A stretch of 64,000 nt of DNA from Gaertneriomyces semiglobifer. Its lineage: Eukaryota; Chytridiomycota; Chytridiomycetes; Spizellomycetales; Spizellomycetaceae. Location of the stretch: contig JAHLKF010000012.1 in NCBI GenBank assembly GCA_025558075.1, forward strand, positions 124,001-188,000, in the 5' to 3' direction. The translations under genes were made by a program, and so were the position numbers. Below are positions 54,708 to 64,000 of this stretch, piece by piece (within the stretch, counting starts at the first letter, position 1; every line of letters begins with the position of its first letter). The notes under the pieces were generated by a model. The model ran no database searches, was not told the DNA's origin, and worked only from the letters and a program-made list of their open reading frames with translations.

Positions 54708-55233
54708 AATACCACGCAGAGGACTATTTATCGGGGACCAATACTCGTGTTCTCGGCGGCAGACGTGGGAAAAACGAATGCACACATGAGTATGACACTG
54801 ATTTAACTCTAACAGCAATCAGTTATGGTGAAGCTCAGGTCATTGTGGATTGTTGCAGCTCAAGTTAATCCATCGAGGCTACAATTATTGGAACGCAGAC
54901 AGAGCATCATCGGTGCTGCAATAAGAAGTCAACAAGAAAGCAGTGGCTCTTCTCCAAGTGTTGGTGCTGGTGCTGGTGCTGGTGGTGCTGTTCAGATTGC
55001 TTCGGGTTATGGTGTAACCTTCCATGTGCATGATATTATTCAACGTCTGTTTAACCCCTCGAAGTCTTCCAAACGTGGCATTAATAAGTTACAGCACCGC
55101 GCGTAGGGTTATTTACGACCATCAGTGTCCTCGAGCTGATTAGTGTTCAGCACTCGACCTATATCGCAAACGCAGCTCTTGGGCCTGATAGTCGTAAATA
55201 ACCCTACGCGCGGTGCTGTAACTGGTACTAATG
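54708..55233 (+). mobile_element. dispersed repeat R1, copy 2
   Basis: Same landmarks as copy 1 in the same order, with an internal deletion of about 30 bp near the start. It contains a 93-codon frame (54825-55106) ending FNPSKSSKRGINKLQHRA, which is not open in the other two copies. It ends in a large inverted repeat (listed separately). Confidence 0.75.
55087..55223. repeat. 39-bp inverted repeat at the end of R1 copy 2
   Basis: Arms 55087-55125 and 55185-55223 are reverse complements with a single mismatch, enclosing a 59-nt spacer. The spacer has the opposite orientation to the matching segment in R1 copy 1. Confidence 0.9.
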
Positions 55234-55288
55234 CTCCAAACAGCTAATTGTTTTTGTAGACGTCTTCTAGGAGTAGCTTTGGGAGGCT

Positions 55289-55912
55289 CTATGAAAGGGC
55301 ATGAATAACAAAGAACAAATCGAAAGAATAAAAAGCGTACTTACAGAACTTTCGAATTCTTCGGACGACAACGGCATTCGCGTAAATAACATTCATGTCA
55401 CATGCAACACTTCCGCTCGGCACAAAATGGAGCGCGGGTAAACCAGCCAAAGCCGAATTTTCAATTTCTTGCATAACCCTCTGAATGGGTACTTGGGCGT
55501 GGTGGTACTGACAGCCTCCGCCATAGGTGGAGACACGACGGGAGCAAGAACGATCGCGGGGGCACCTGGAGCAACGTTGGCGGCTCGAAACGTTGCCAGT
55601 AACTGAAAAACCTCGCTGCGGACGTTGAAGCCCACATACTGAGCAAGATGCGGTCCGAAGAACGGGGTAAGAAGTAACTTCCTTATCTGACTTGAGAAAA
55701 TCGTCATATGCCTTGATAGGGTCCTCCTTAACCAACTTGATAACAGGAGTTTCACAGCCTTCTCGAACAGTTCCACCAAGTTGACGTAACTTCTCAATTA
55801 TCTCGCGAGGCGGGGACGTGGTCACTGGAATGGTTGCCATTTCTTTCCGGTTCAAAAGACGTGGTAGCAGGTCTGAATCAATCGTATCTGTCGAAGTCGG
55901 ATACAATCGCAT
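55289..55912 (-). pseudogene. frameshifted unknown protein relic
   Basis: From the ATG at 55912 the frame reads protein-like sequence to about LKSDKE (TIPVTTSPPREIIEKLRQLG, TPVIKLVKEDPIKAYDDFL). Beyond 55690 the plausible sequence shifts to another frame (LLTPFFGPHLAQYVGFNV, RSEVFQLLATFRAA). No GT-AG intron lies at the switch, so a one-base indel is the simplest explanation. Family not recognised. Confidence 0.35.
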
Positions 55913-56830
55913 GAGTAAAAATTCGAATGCAATGGATAAAGCTTACCGGCTTCACACCAACAGCTAATTTTCGCCTTGACTACACAGGCGAACCATCAAA
56001 CGAGCATTGATTCTGATACTCCCCGTCTTTACACACTGGACACCAAAACCAGCTATGTGGATGTCGCTGGATGATTTTCGCAGCTCGTTCTCGTTATCCC
56101 TTGCGATCAAGTCGCTATCTGACTTGAAAACGACGAATTAGCTTGTAAGTTCTCCATGGTCTTTCAACTCGCTTAAACTAATCAATCGAAATATTAGTCA
56201 CCTAGGAGAGTTGGTTATAATCGCAGTATAATTTTTCGAGACGCGAGTTCTTCAATTCCATGAGCTATTTAACCTATGCAGGTGAGATTTAAACGCTCTA
56301 CCATTTTGTTCCATGAGCAATCTATAAGTATGGAGGTTCGGTATAAGGACGTCAATCGCCAAATTTATAAAGGTTCGTTGTGGTTGTTAAAGCTGGATGG
56401 GTGTCGAAAGCGAAGTCAAACTACCTATACAGGTCCATGGTTCTTTGTAAAATGCAAGACCACCATCTCTGGGCTACTCTCAAAGTGGTCAATGCAATAA
56501 AACAATTGGCTGAATGTTGCCGGTGCTAATTTTGCTGAACAAATAGCATGGAGCGGCAATGATGTCGAAAGGAAGTGTGAATCAAAGTGCATCACAAGTG
56601 AACAAATCATAAACTTATGAGATGAGTTCACATCCAAATTAAAACAGCAGGCGGTTGAACAGTTCTTGTGACGGCTGGCTGGCGAAGGAGAAGGCAAAGG
56701 AGAAGGCACCTTCGCGAAAAAAAAAGAAAAACAAAAGAGACAACCGCTCAGTTGATTACTTCACTGCGATTACTCAATCAAGGCAGCGATGCAATGGCTT
56801 CATCGTACGCGGTCTTTCACAAAGGAAGCG
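55913..56830. other. gene-poor stretch, nothing supported
   Basis: AT-rich DNA between the frameshifted relic and the tRNA-like element. Small frames at 56276-56500 and 56425-56709 have no recognisable content. Confidence 0.4.
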
Positions 56831-56901
56831 TGTCCACGACGGGCTCGAACCGCCGTACCTCTCCTTTCCAGCCCGGTACATTGCCATTCCACCATGGAAC
56901 A
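56831..56901 (-). tRNA. possible tRNA or tRNA pseudogene
   Basis: Minus strand, 71 nt. A good T arm (GGCGG, TTCGAGC, CCGTC) and a TGGTGGAATGGCAA D-arm-like block are present, and the outer five acceptor pairs match (TGTTC with GGACA). The inner two acceptor pairs are mismatched and the anticodon region is abnormal: GTACC and GGTAC pair around a 15-nt loop. Identity cannot be assigned; a decayed tRNA is most likely. Confidence 0.35.
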
Positions 56902-57158
56902 TGTCTGATATATACCATAGATAAACATCGCTTGATATCCTAACACTCGTAGATCTGACACGGTGAATGCATATCACTCAGCGCTATCGCTTAGGCCTAA
57001 TCCTAATCCTCGATTTCAAACTAATCCTTTGGCCATGGGCATTATTTCGTTACGAAAAACACAAGTCGTTCACATACAAGAGAGCGATTCGACTTTGACT
57101 TTGTTGTTGAGACTACAGCGCAGCGTTCAAGATCAATATCGTGCTTCCACCCGAAAAT

Positions 57159-57692
57159 GTTAGTACCAGCACCATCAGTGCCCGAGAGCTGCGTTTGCGA
57201 GGGAGGTCGAGCGCAGAACAGTGGTCGGTCTAGGGCACTTATACAATACAGGAGACCATCAAGCAGCAGTTCAAGGGCGCCGACAGTCGTAAATGGCGTG
57301 CTATAACTTGTTATACCAGATTTGGAGGACTTTGAGGGGACAAACAGATGTCTAATAACTATGCACATGGAAGGTAACGTTGCAACCCAAACTAATATGG
57401 ACAGCACTCCCAGCACAAGCACTAGCAGAAGAGCTGCTGTACTTGCTACCCCTTCAGTGCCACCCCAATGATGCTCTCTCTGCGTTTTCAATGATTGTGA
57501 CCTCGTTGTATGAACTTGACGTTGCAACAGTCCCTATTTCCGCAAGATCTGAACTTCACCATTACTGCTGTAGATGAGATCGCACTCATCTTTGAATTCG
57601 CTTTCCCACATCTGTCGTCGACGACACGAACGGGGCGATTACTAGGGGACAATTAACAAGTATTCGTCCCCGAGAAATAATCCTGCGTGCAT
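57159..57692 (-). mobile_element. dispersed repeat R1, copy 3 (inverted)
   Basis: Read on the minus strand it follows copies 1 and 2: GGATTATTTCTCGGGGAC near the start, then GACGACAGATGTGGGAAA, CAATCATTGAAAACGCA, CCTTCCATGTGCAT, CCCCTCAAAGTCC and CAAGTTATAGCACG. It ends in CTCGACCTCCCTCGCAAACG and CTGGTACTAAC. The right arm of the terminal inverted repeat is missing. The overlapping frame at 57042-57527 is not conserved in the other copies. Confidence 0.75.
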
Positions 57693-58066
57693 TATCCAAG
57701 TAAGCTACTGAGCGGCCCTCGATCGACCATCGTAGGAGGCAATCAGACAAGCATACTACTGAGCTCTTTCCGTAGCCAAGCACTGTCTAGCGCTCAACGA
57801 CAACAAAGTTCCCATGGGCCATTTCACTAGCGACTCCGGTACAAACAATAGCATACCCCCTTCGTGTAATCCCACGTTGGGCCCGACCCGGATCAGAATC
57901 ATGTACTAGGCTCCCTTCAACTCCATATCTATCTATGTTCCCCCAATCAACTCTTGCGTAATCGCAGATGCTCCTGCGCACACGCTTCCGGACACGACGC
58001 GTCTATGCAATGCATGCAGGCCCGAGATGGAGCACTCGCTCACGACATTGGCAAGGGGATAAAGGG

Positions 58067-58118
58067 ACAACAACAGCAACTGGGCCACCAAGTAGATTGC
58101 ACAACAATGGCATAGCTG
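58067..58118 (+). repeat. dispersed block, copy B
   Basis: Plus-strand counterpart of 50568-50640 (CAGCAACTGGGCCACCAAGT, then AGATTGCACAACAATGGCA). It directly abuts the TATA modules. Confidence 0.75.
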
Positions 58119-58130
58119 CGCTCGCTCGAA

Positions 58131-58170
58131 TATAAAAGGGGACTCATTGTTCCCTCGAATATAAAAGGGG
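58131..58170 (+). promoter_or_regulatory. duplicated TATA module (CTCGAATATAAAAGGGG twice)
   Basis: Two TATAAAAGGG boxes at 58131 and 58160, each preceded by CTCGAA, followed by a CT-rich tract (CGCTCCCACTTCCCCTCCCC). The module matches the one at 50708. Together with an AATAAA at 61263 it delimits a possible 3.1 kb transcription unit covering the satellite. Confidence 0.55.
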
Positions 58171-58199
58171 GACGTCGCTCCCACTTCCCCTCCCCATTT

Positions 58200-61100
58200 C
58201 TTCCCCAAAAGCCCCCCCAACTACTTGGGGGCTGCCAAACACATACTGGTGGCCCCTCAGGTCTGTGGGGGTCGCCATTCTCACAGTGGTGGCCCCCAGC
58301 TGTGGGGGACCGCCATACCAACAGTAGGTGACCCCGCAATGCCAGGGTGAGTTCCTTTCTTACAGTGGTGACCCCTCGGCTCTGTGGGGTCACCGGATGG
58401 ACAAGACCACTATTCTTACCACATCGTACCACTCTCAAGGATCACCCGGCCACGGATAACGGCAGTCTTCTCACAAGTCACAAGCTCAAGAACACAAATT
58501 ACAACAACCTTCCTACAAATCGCACGCGCAATGGCGCTACTACCACGACCACGAACTACAACAACCTTCGTACATATCGTACGCACCATGGCGCTACTAC
58601 CACGACACGAATAACAACAACCTTCCTACATATCGCACGCACAATGGCGCTGCTACCACGACCATAAACCTCCCTGTCACAAGTAACCACAGTCCTCTCA
58701 CAAATCACACGCTCAAGAACACGAAATACAACAACCTTCTTACCAATCGCCCGCGCAATGGCGCCACTACCACGACACGAATAACAACAACCTTCCTACA
58801 TATCGCACGCACAATGGCGCTACCACCACGACCACGAATAACACCACCTTCCATGTCGCATACGCAATGGCGCTACTACCACGACCAGGAATAACACCAA
58901 CCTTCTTACAAATCGCGCGCGCAACGGCGCTACTACCACAACCACGAATAACACCAACCTTCTTGCAAATCGCACGCACAATGGCGCTACTACCACGACC
59001 ACAAACCTCCCTGTCAGAAGTAATCACAGTCTTGTCACAAGTCACAAGCTCAAGAACACGAATAACACCAACCTTCTGACAAATCGCACGCGCAATGGCG
59101 CTACTACCACGACCACGACCACGAATGACAACAACCTTCTTATGAATCGCACGAACATGGCACTATTACCACGACCACAAATCACCTCGCACGGATGAGA
59201 AGGGCACTCCCACAAATGAACTTAGGATGCCCCACTGCTTCAAATTACCCTCCCGGACAAATAACGACAAGCTCAAGAGCACTTTTACCACAACCGCAAA
59301 GGACCCTGTCAAACGTAACAACAGCCTTCGCAGAAATTGAAAGCGCCATAACACTATTATCACGACCGCAAACAACATCAAACCTTCGATGTCGCACCAC
59401 TCGTATCACCCTCACACGATTACGACAATTTCTCACCAATCGCACACACTATCACCACCACCCGCAAAAGACCCTGTCGAAGTAACATCAGCCTTCTCAG
59501 AAATCGAACGCAAAATAACCCCATCACCACGACCACCAATCACTATGTCACAAATAACAGCAACCTTATTACAAATCGCATGAACTATACCACTAACACC
59601 GCAAAATCACATCAAACTCACGATGCCCGACGACTTTACGACCCTCGCACGAATGACGACGTTTGCTGCCAAATCGCACGCTCATAAGCGCGGTCACCAC
59701 CGCAAATGACAATTAAATATCCCGTTCAAGAGCACTATTACTACGACCGCAAATGACAACATTTTCTCACTAAATATCCCGTTCAAGAACACTATTACTA
59801 CGACCGCAAATGACAACATTTTCTCACTAAATATCCCGTTCAAGAACACTATTACCACGACCGCAAATCACCTCTTACTCTCATCGATAATGAGAACGTA
59901 CACCCACCCTTTGCATTACTACACCCGCACAAATTCCAATAACCTTCGCAAAATCACACGCTCAAGAGCACTATCTGTATTACCACGACCGCGGATCACC
60001 CGCGTACGAGGAACAACATTTTCTGAATGAATCTTACACGCAAGGACGACCCCAGAATTGCCCGCCACGGATAATAACAACCTTCTCACCAAATTGCACG
60101 ACTGAAGAGCACCCTGTCGAAAATGACAACAACCTGCTCAAGAGCACTACTACCATGACCGCAAATCACATCAAACTTACGATGCATCACCACTTCACAT
60201 CAACCTCGCGCGAATAGCGACATCTTCATCATATCTCACACCCAAGAGCACCATCACCACGACGTCAATGACCCTGTTGGTACACAACAGCACCATTTTG
60301 AAATGCATCTCACGCTCAAGGACGCTACTATCACAACCGCAAATGACGCAAAGACTACCAACAACCTTCTGACAAATCGCACATGTAATGGCACTATATA
60401 ACACTACTACCACCACCACATCTCCCGCTTAAAAGAATACTATGTCAATGACCGCAAATCAGCTCTCACGGATACCCACGAACAAACACGGATACCTTCT
60501 TAGGATGTCCCATCACTTCACATCCCACGCACAAATGACAACGTTTTGTCACTAAATCTTCCGCTCAAGAGCACACTCCACCCTCGCACGAATAGCAAAG
60601 AACACGCTCAAGAACACTATCTCACCATGACTGCAACTGGCCTACTTTGCAAATGCCAACAACCTTCCAACAACATCGCCCGCTCAAGAACACGATTACC
60701 ACCACCGCAACCTCACATCACACTCGCACCATTACCAACATTTTCTCACAAATCGCACGCTGAAGAACACTATCACCACGATCGCGAGTCACCCCTTTCA
60801 CGGATGAGAACAGCCTTTCACACAAATTCGCCCGCTCAAGAGCACCTTTACCGCCACCGCAACCACACATCACAGTCGCACCAATAACAACATTTTCTCA
60901 CTAAATCCCCCGTTCATGAGCACTATCCGTGAATCACCCTGTGACAAATAACAGCTTGCTCATCAAATCGTACGCTCTAAAGCACTATCACTATAACCAC
61001 GAGCTACCTTGTCACCAAATTGCACTTTCAAGAGCACTATCACCACGACCACGAGTCACCCCTTTCACGGATGAGAACACTGCTACCACCACATCACGCC

Positions 61101-61200
61101 GGTTCTTGCCCGTTCGACAACACTTTCACCACATCTCACTACTCAAGACATAGAAACTTCCATAACACATCAAACTATCATGAGTGGAATGCCGAAAGAG
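58200..61200 (+). repeat. A+C-rich satellite array, ~57-nt period
   Basis: The first 1 kb is made of units anchored by (C)AATGGCGCTACTACCACGAC at 58531, 58588, 58644, 58758, 58814, 58867, 58924, 58981 and 59095; the spacing is 53-57 or twice that. Units include AACAACCTTCTTACAAATCG-like sequence. Later units are more diverged (CAAGAGCACTATTACCACGA), with near-identical 58-nt copies around 59715-59870. The plus strand is strikingly poor in G. Stops interrupt every frame, so it is not a repeat protein. Confidence 0.85.
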
Positions 61201-61262
61201 CAAGCCTGTTGCGTTACCTGTTGGTGATGTATATACGTACATAACAGTCACAAATATACGAT

Positions 61263-61268
61263 AATAAA
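61263..61268 (+). terminator. AATAAA polyadenylation-like signal after the satellite
   Basis: First AATAAA after the array in plus orientation, in an AT-rich stretch. It may end a satellite transcript started at 58131-58170. Weak evidence alone. Confidence 0.3.
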
Positions 61269-61674
61269 CCTGAACCATACCGAGAACTTGAGCCTATTCG
61301 TCTCTCCTGCGAAGCACGATCGATTGACAAGACTAAGAAAGTATATATTAAAATATCATATCCACAAATGTACATATGGGTAGGTATTTCCGAAAATCAG
61401 CGCGAGGTGTGTGTATGTGCGAGTAAGACCGGAGCAGGAGGGGTTATCCCCTAGTGTGCGAATCGTGGCGAACGTTTGAGAACCGTCAGCAGTACGGGAG
61501 ATGGTGCATTTCAGTTTGTTGGAAAGAAAAACGGAGACGACGGGCGGATTGGGTGGTGGAAAAATAGCATCCCATCATGCTAAAACAGCAACCGCATGCA
61601 AAGCAGGTCATCAGTTTCGAACAATTCCAACAAAAGACGACAAAAAGACACGTTTGGCCTAACACCAACTATCC

Positions 61675-62145
61675 TCACAACACAGCTCTACCACCACCCA
61701 CACACGTACCACTTCCATTGCTGTCGGTAACAGACCCAACAACCTCATATTTCTTCCGATAATGCGCCTCCCACTTGTCAAGTGTTTTCTGTTCGTCGTC
61801 GGAAAGGTTTGAGGTATCGGGAATGCAATCGACGGGTTTGAGCGAGGATTTGGCGAGTGCTCTGGAAGCGTCTTTTCCGGCAAAGACGTGGTAGCCTGCT
61901 CCGGGGGCGTACATGTCGCGGGCTTTCGAAACGTCAAAAACTAGAAAAAGTGTTTGTGAAAAAAACGAAAATGAACGGAAAGGAGTTAGGTGGGTTTAAC
62001 AGTGGGTGATGAGGTTTTATGGTATGAGGTTGAAACGGTTTTCTTTTTTTTCTTTACCTGTTCCTTTGATGGCGAGGTAGACGGGCTTGGAAACGTCTGT
62101 ACCGTCGTATTCGGCGAGTTCGGAGGGTGTAAATGATTTAGACAT
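61675..62145 (-). CDS. cytochrome b5-like haem/steroid-binding protein (MAPR, Dap1/PGRMC-like)
   Basis: Membrane-associated progesterone receptor (MAPR) family domain; yeast Dap1 binds haem and supports P450 Erg11. Exons on the minus strand 62145..62058 and 61940..61675, 117 residues. Family landmarks: FTPSELAEYDGTDVSKPVYL, AIKGTVFDVSKARDMYAPG, GAGYHVFAGKDASRALAKSS, LSDDEQKTLDKWEAHYRKKYEVVG. The Tyr residues of DMYAPGAGYHVFAG match haem-ligating and supporting tyrosines in the family. There is no N-terminal membrane anchor, unlike PGRMC1, so it is a soluble single-domain form. The intron junction G|TT restores GTVFDV. Confidence 0.93.
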
Positions 62146-62373
62146 CCTGTTGTTTCTTCTTCCTTCTTCGGTGTCCTGTGTTGCGGTGTGGTGGTGATTC
62201 GGTTTTGGTTTCCCCCCTTTCTATATGCGACAATCCCTGTCTCGGTTATAGTATGTTTTTTGGGTGGAGAGCGATAAGGTGTATCTCTTTGAATGCAAAA
62301 ACAAGAATCAGAAACTCGTTTCATACATGATATGATATGAATGAATGAATGACAGAGAAAGATTTTTACGTAC

Positions 62374-62523
62374 CCGCCAGTAAAGTCTGGTTAAATGGAA
62401 GTCGTTGATGTGGGTAAGATTCGTCTTTGGGTTTGACCGAACCTTGTCGAAAACAGCGGTTGTAGAACTTCGAGATCCGCCGTTTTTGTTGACCGCGTTT
62501 ATTATCCGAACAAAAGTGCTCAT
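62374..62523 (-). CDS. possible first exon of a small unknown protein
   Basis: A frame of 50 codons from the ATG at 62523 (MSTFVRIINAVNKNGGSRSS) runs in phase 0 to a strong donor (CGG|GTACGT) at 62373. No downstream exon was identified: phase-0 acceptors before the MAPR start lead to stops. It may be an alternative 5' exon or a separate small gene. Confidence 0.3.
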
Positions 62524-64000
62524 TTACACAAACCGCAAAGCAGATTACCAGAAAACAAGAAAACACTCGGTATATGTATATATAAACGTATATAAGTAAG
62601 TACTACTCCCCCACCATCACTTTCCACAACATTACCAACCCGAAAAAGAAAGAAAAACCAACACCACCAAGGACTAAACTATAACCCCAGTTTCTTGCGC
62701 TCTTCCTTTTTTTTATTTCCGTAACCTGATATCAATAATATACTAAAAAAACTAAGTGTTTATAAATGTAATAACGTAGACAGAGAAAGAGCGGAAAAAG
62801 AATCCATAAAATGAATCCGAATAACGGTGGAATACTGATTCTGTCGTGTGTGCGTGCGGGGTGTGTGTGTGTGTGTGTGCGTGTTTTCGAACCGTCTCAC
62901 GTCTTCGGCGGTGTTGATGGCGGTGGTAATGGTGGTATTGGTGTTGTTGTTGTTGATGGTGTGGATGGTGTGTTTTTTAAACTGACTGATAGATTTTTTC
63001 ATTTTCACAATACTTCTTCCATACGTACGTCTTGAAACTTGACCACTAATATATATCATTCGTCGCGCACCACCTGCAATTCCATGAGTTTTTCTCGGGG
63101 GTAAAGAACACAAAAGGTAAGGTAACGTCGAAAGAAGTAAATCCCCAAGCGCGCGCGTGTGTGTTGAGGTGGGTAGGAATGGCTTTCAACCGTAGAAGGT
63201 GGAGGATCCGACGACGACAAGGATGACGAGGACAATCAGCGACGCCCAAAAGCAAGCTTCATCTCACACCCCTCCACCCTCCACCCTCCACCAATATGAG
63301 ACATCCAGAATCAATAGAAGACAATCTACAATCAAATGAGCGACAAAAGAAGGGGGTCACCACATTCCACATTCCACATTCCACATTCCGCGGCCCCGTC
63401 ACACGTCCACATTGTCCCTTTCCACTCTTCATCAGTTATCCGCTGTTCATGTATGTCTTGAAATCCCGGAACCAACGCGTAGGCAAGTAAGAGACAGACA
63501 GAACCCCTTGGTTGGTGTTCTCAGGTGGTCACAGCAAAACGGGACCGTCTCACATCCCCCAAGTGGAGCAAGAATCGTATACACATACACGCTCACTCCC
63601 CCAGTCCAACGTAAAATAGTCGACAGCCCCACTGCGCCGTTGAGAAAGACGATTGTTTGGTGGTGTTTCACCGGGTGGGTGGGAGATGAACAGATGGGAG
63701 AGACAGTGACCGACGCGCATCGCGCTCTTGCGCAAACCAAGGAGGGTGTGGACAGAGAGCCAGACATCCAAGAGAGGTAAAATCCGCTAATCCAGAGAGC
63801 CGAAAGAAGAGGAATCACGGCGCCACAAGACATCAAAAAACGAGAATCAAAACGAAAAAAACAAATGTCCAGAATATCATCTCTTAATCGCCCCAAATCC
63901 AGAATGAAAAGTGCGTGTGTGTTTGAGAGAGAGAGAGACGAGGCGAGGAGGATATAGATCTCCTCATAATCTACAAATACCCCGCACCCGCAAATCCCAT
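62524..64000. other. low-complexity intergenic region
   Basis: No supported gene. It holds a (GT)n tract at 62861-62885, a CCTCCAC repeat at 63271-63292 and a CACATTC repeat at 63361-63389. On the minus strand a short hydrophobic tail FWASLIVLVILVVVGSSTFY ends at a stop at 63186-63188. It might be the last exon of a tail-anchored protein, but upstream exons were not found. Confidence 0.4.
62861..62885. repeat. GT microsatellite
   Basis: About twelve GT/GC dinucleotide units, followed by GTGGTGTTGTTGTTG-type trinucleotide sequence up to 62965. Confidence 0.9.

Noticed and set aside
57042..57527. 161-codon minus-strand frame in R1 copy 3
   Set aside because: The frame is not conserved in R1 copies 1 and 2, so coding is unlikely.
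58200..61200. CRISPR-like array
   Set aside because: Units are contiguous ~57-nt degenerate repeats without unique spacers, in a eukaryotic genome; it is a satellite.
63186..63270. Tail-anchored protein (RAMP4/Ysy6-like) suggested by a hydrophobic C-terminus
   Set aside because: Only about 20 hydrophobic residues are readable and no upstream exon with the family N-terminus was found.
63447..63896. 149-codon minus-strand frame at the window end
   Set aside because: Cys/Ser/Val-rich sequence without domain or start context; looks like chance.

Overview
The window looks like nuclear DNA of a zoosporic (flagellated) fungus, most likely a chytrid. The basis is a set of compact genes with 55-75 nt GT-AG introns and typically fungal proteins (Pho80-type cyclin, Siw14-type phosphatase, type I DAHP synthase, Ded1 helicase, fungal Snf5 with a GATA-like finger). 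These sit beside two genes kept only by organisms with centrioles or flagella: CFAP58 (axoneme) and LRRC45 (centriole/basal-body linker). All exon joins below were worked out by hand from splice consensus, frame continuity and family conservation.

Layout. 1-22.7 kb is a dense conventional gene region: ING-type PHD protein (5' cut by the window edge), Cdc20/Cdh1-like APC/C activator, LRRC45, mitoferrin-type carrier, PP1 catalytic subunit, SNF5, CFAP58, an oxaloacetate-type mitochondrial carrier and a long-chain acyl-CoA synthetase. 22.7-28.1 kb is gene-poor and holds a tandem duplication, a perfect hairpin, the first copy of a dispersed repeat (called R1 here) and a decayed reading frame. 28.1-50 kb is again gene-dense: an orphan seven-helix membrane protein, a broken membrane-protein gene, Siw14-like phosphatase, BRO1-domain protein, DAHP synthase, a Cys/Met-rich secreted protein, Pho80-like cyclin, Ded1, secreted GH15 glucoamylase, a voltage-sensor-like four-helix protein, tRNA-Val and a Cache/HAMP receptor with no output domain.

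From 50 kb onward repeats dominate. There are two tRNA-like repeat units, two separate TATA-box modules each followed by a simple or satellite-like array, a four-copy tandem repeat carrying paired ACGCGT sites, R1 copies 2 and 3, and a roughly 3 kb A+C-rich satellite with a ~57 nt period (58.2-61.2 kb). An RBR ubiquitin ligase and a small cytochrome-b5-like MAPR protein are embedded in or next to this region.

The most unusual signals are (a) the R1 family, in which a ~60 bp segment next to (or, in copy 2, between) long inverted repeats lies in opposite orientations in different copies; (b) a repeated TATA promoter module driving into strand-asymmetric arrays at two loci, with a local inversion of an associated block; and (c) several orphan membrane proteins (seven-helix, voltage-sensor-like, Cache-HAMP without effector). 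There is no bacterial-style operon or CRISPR array.
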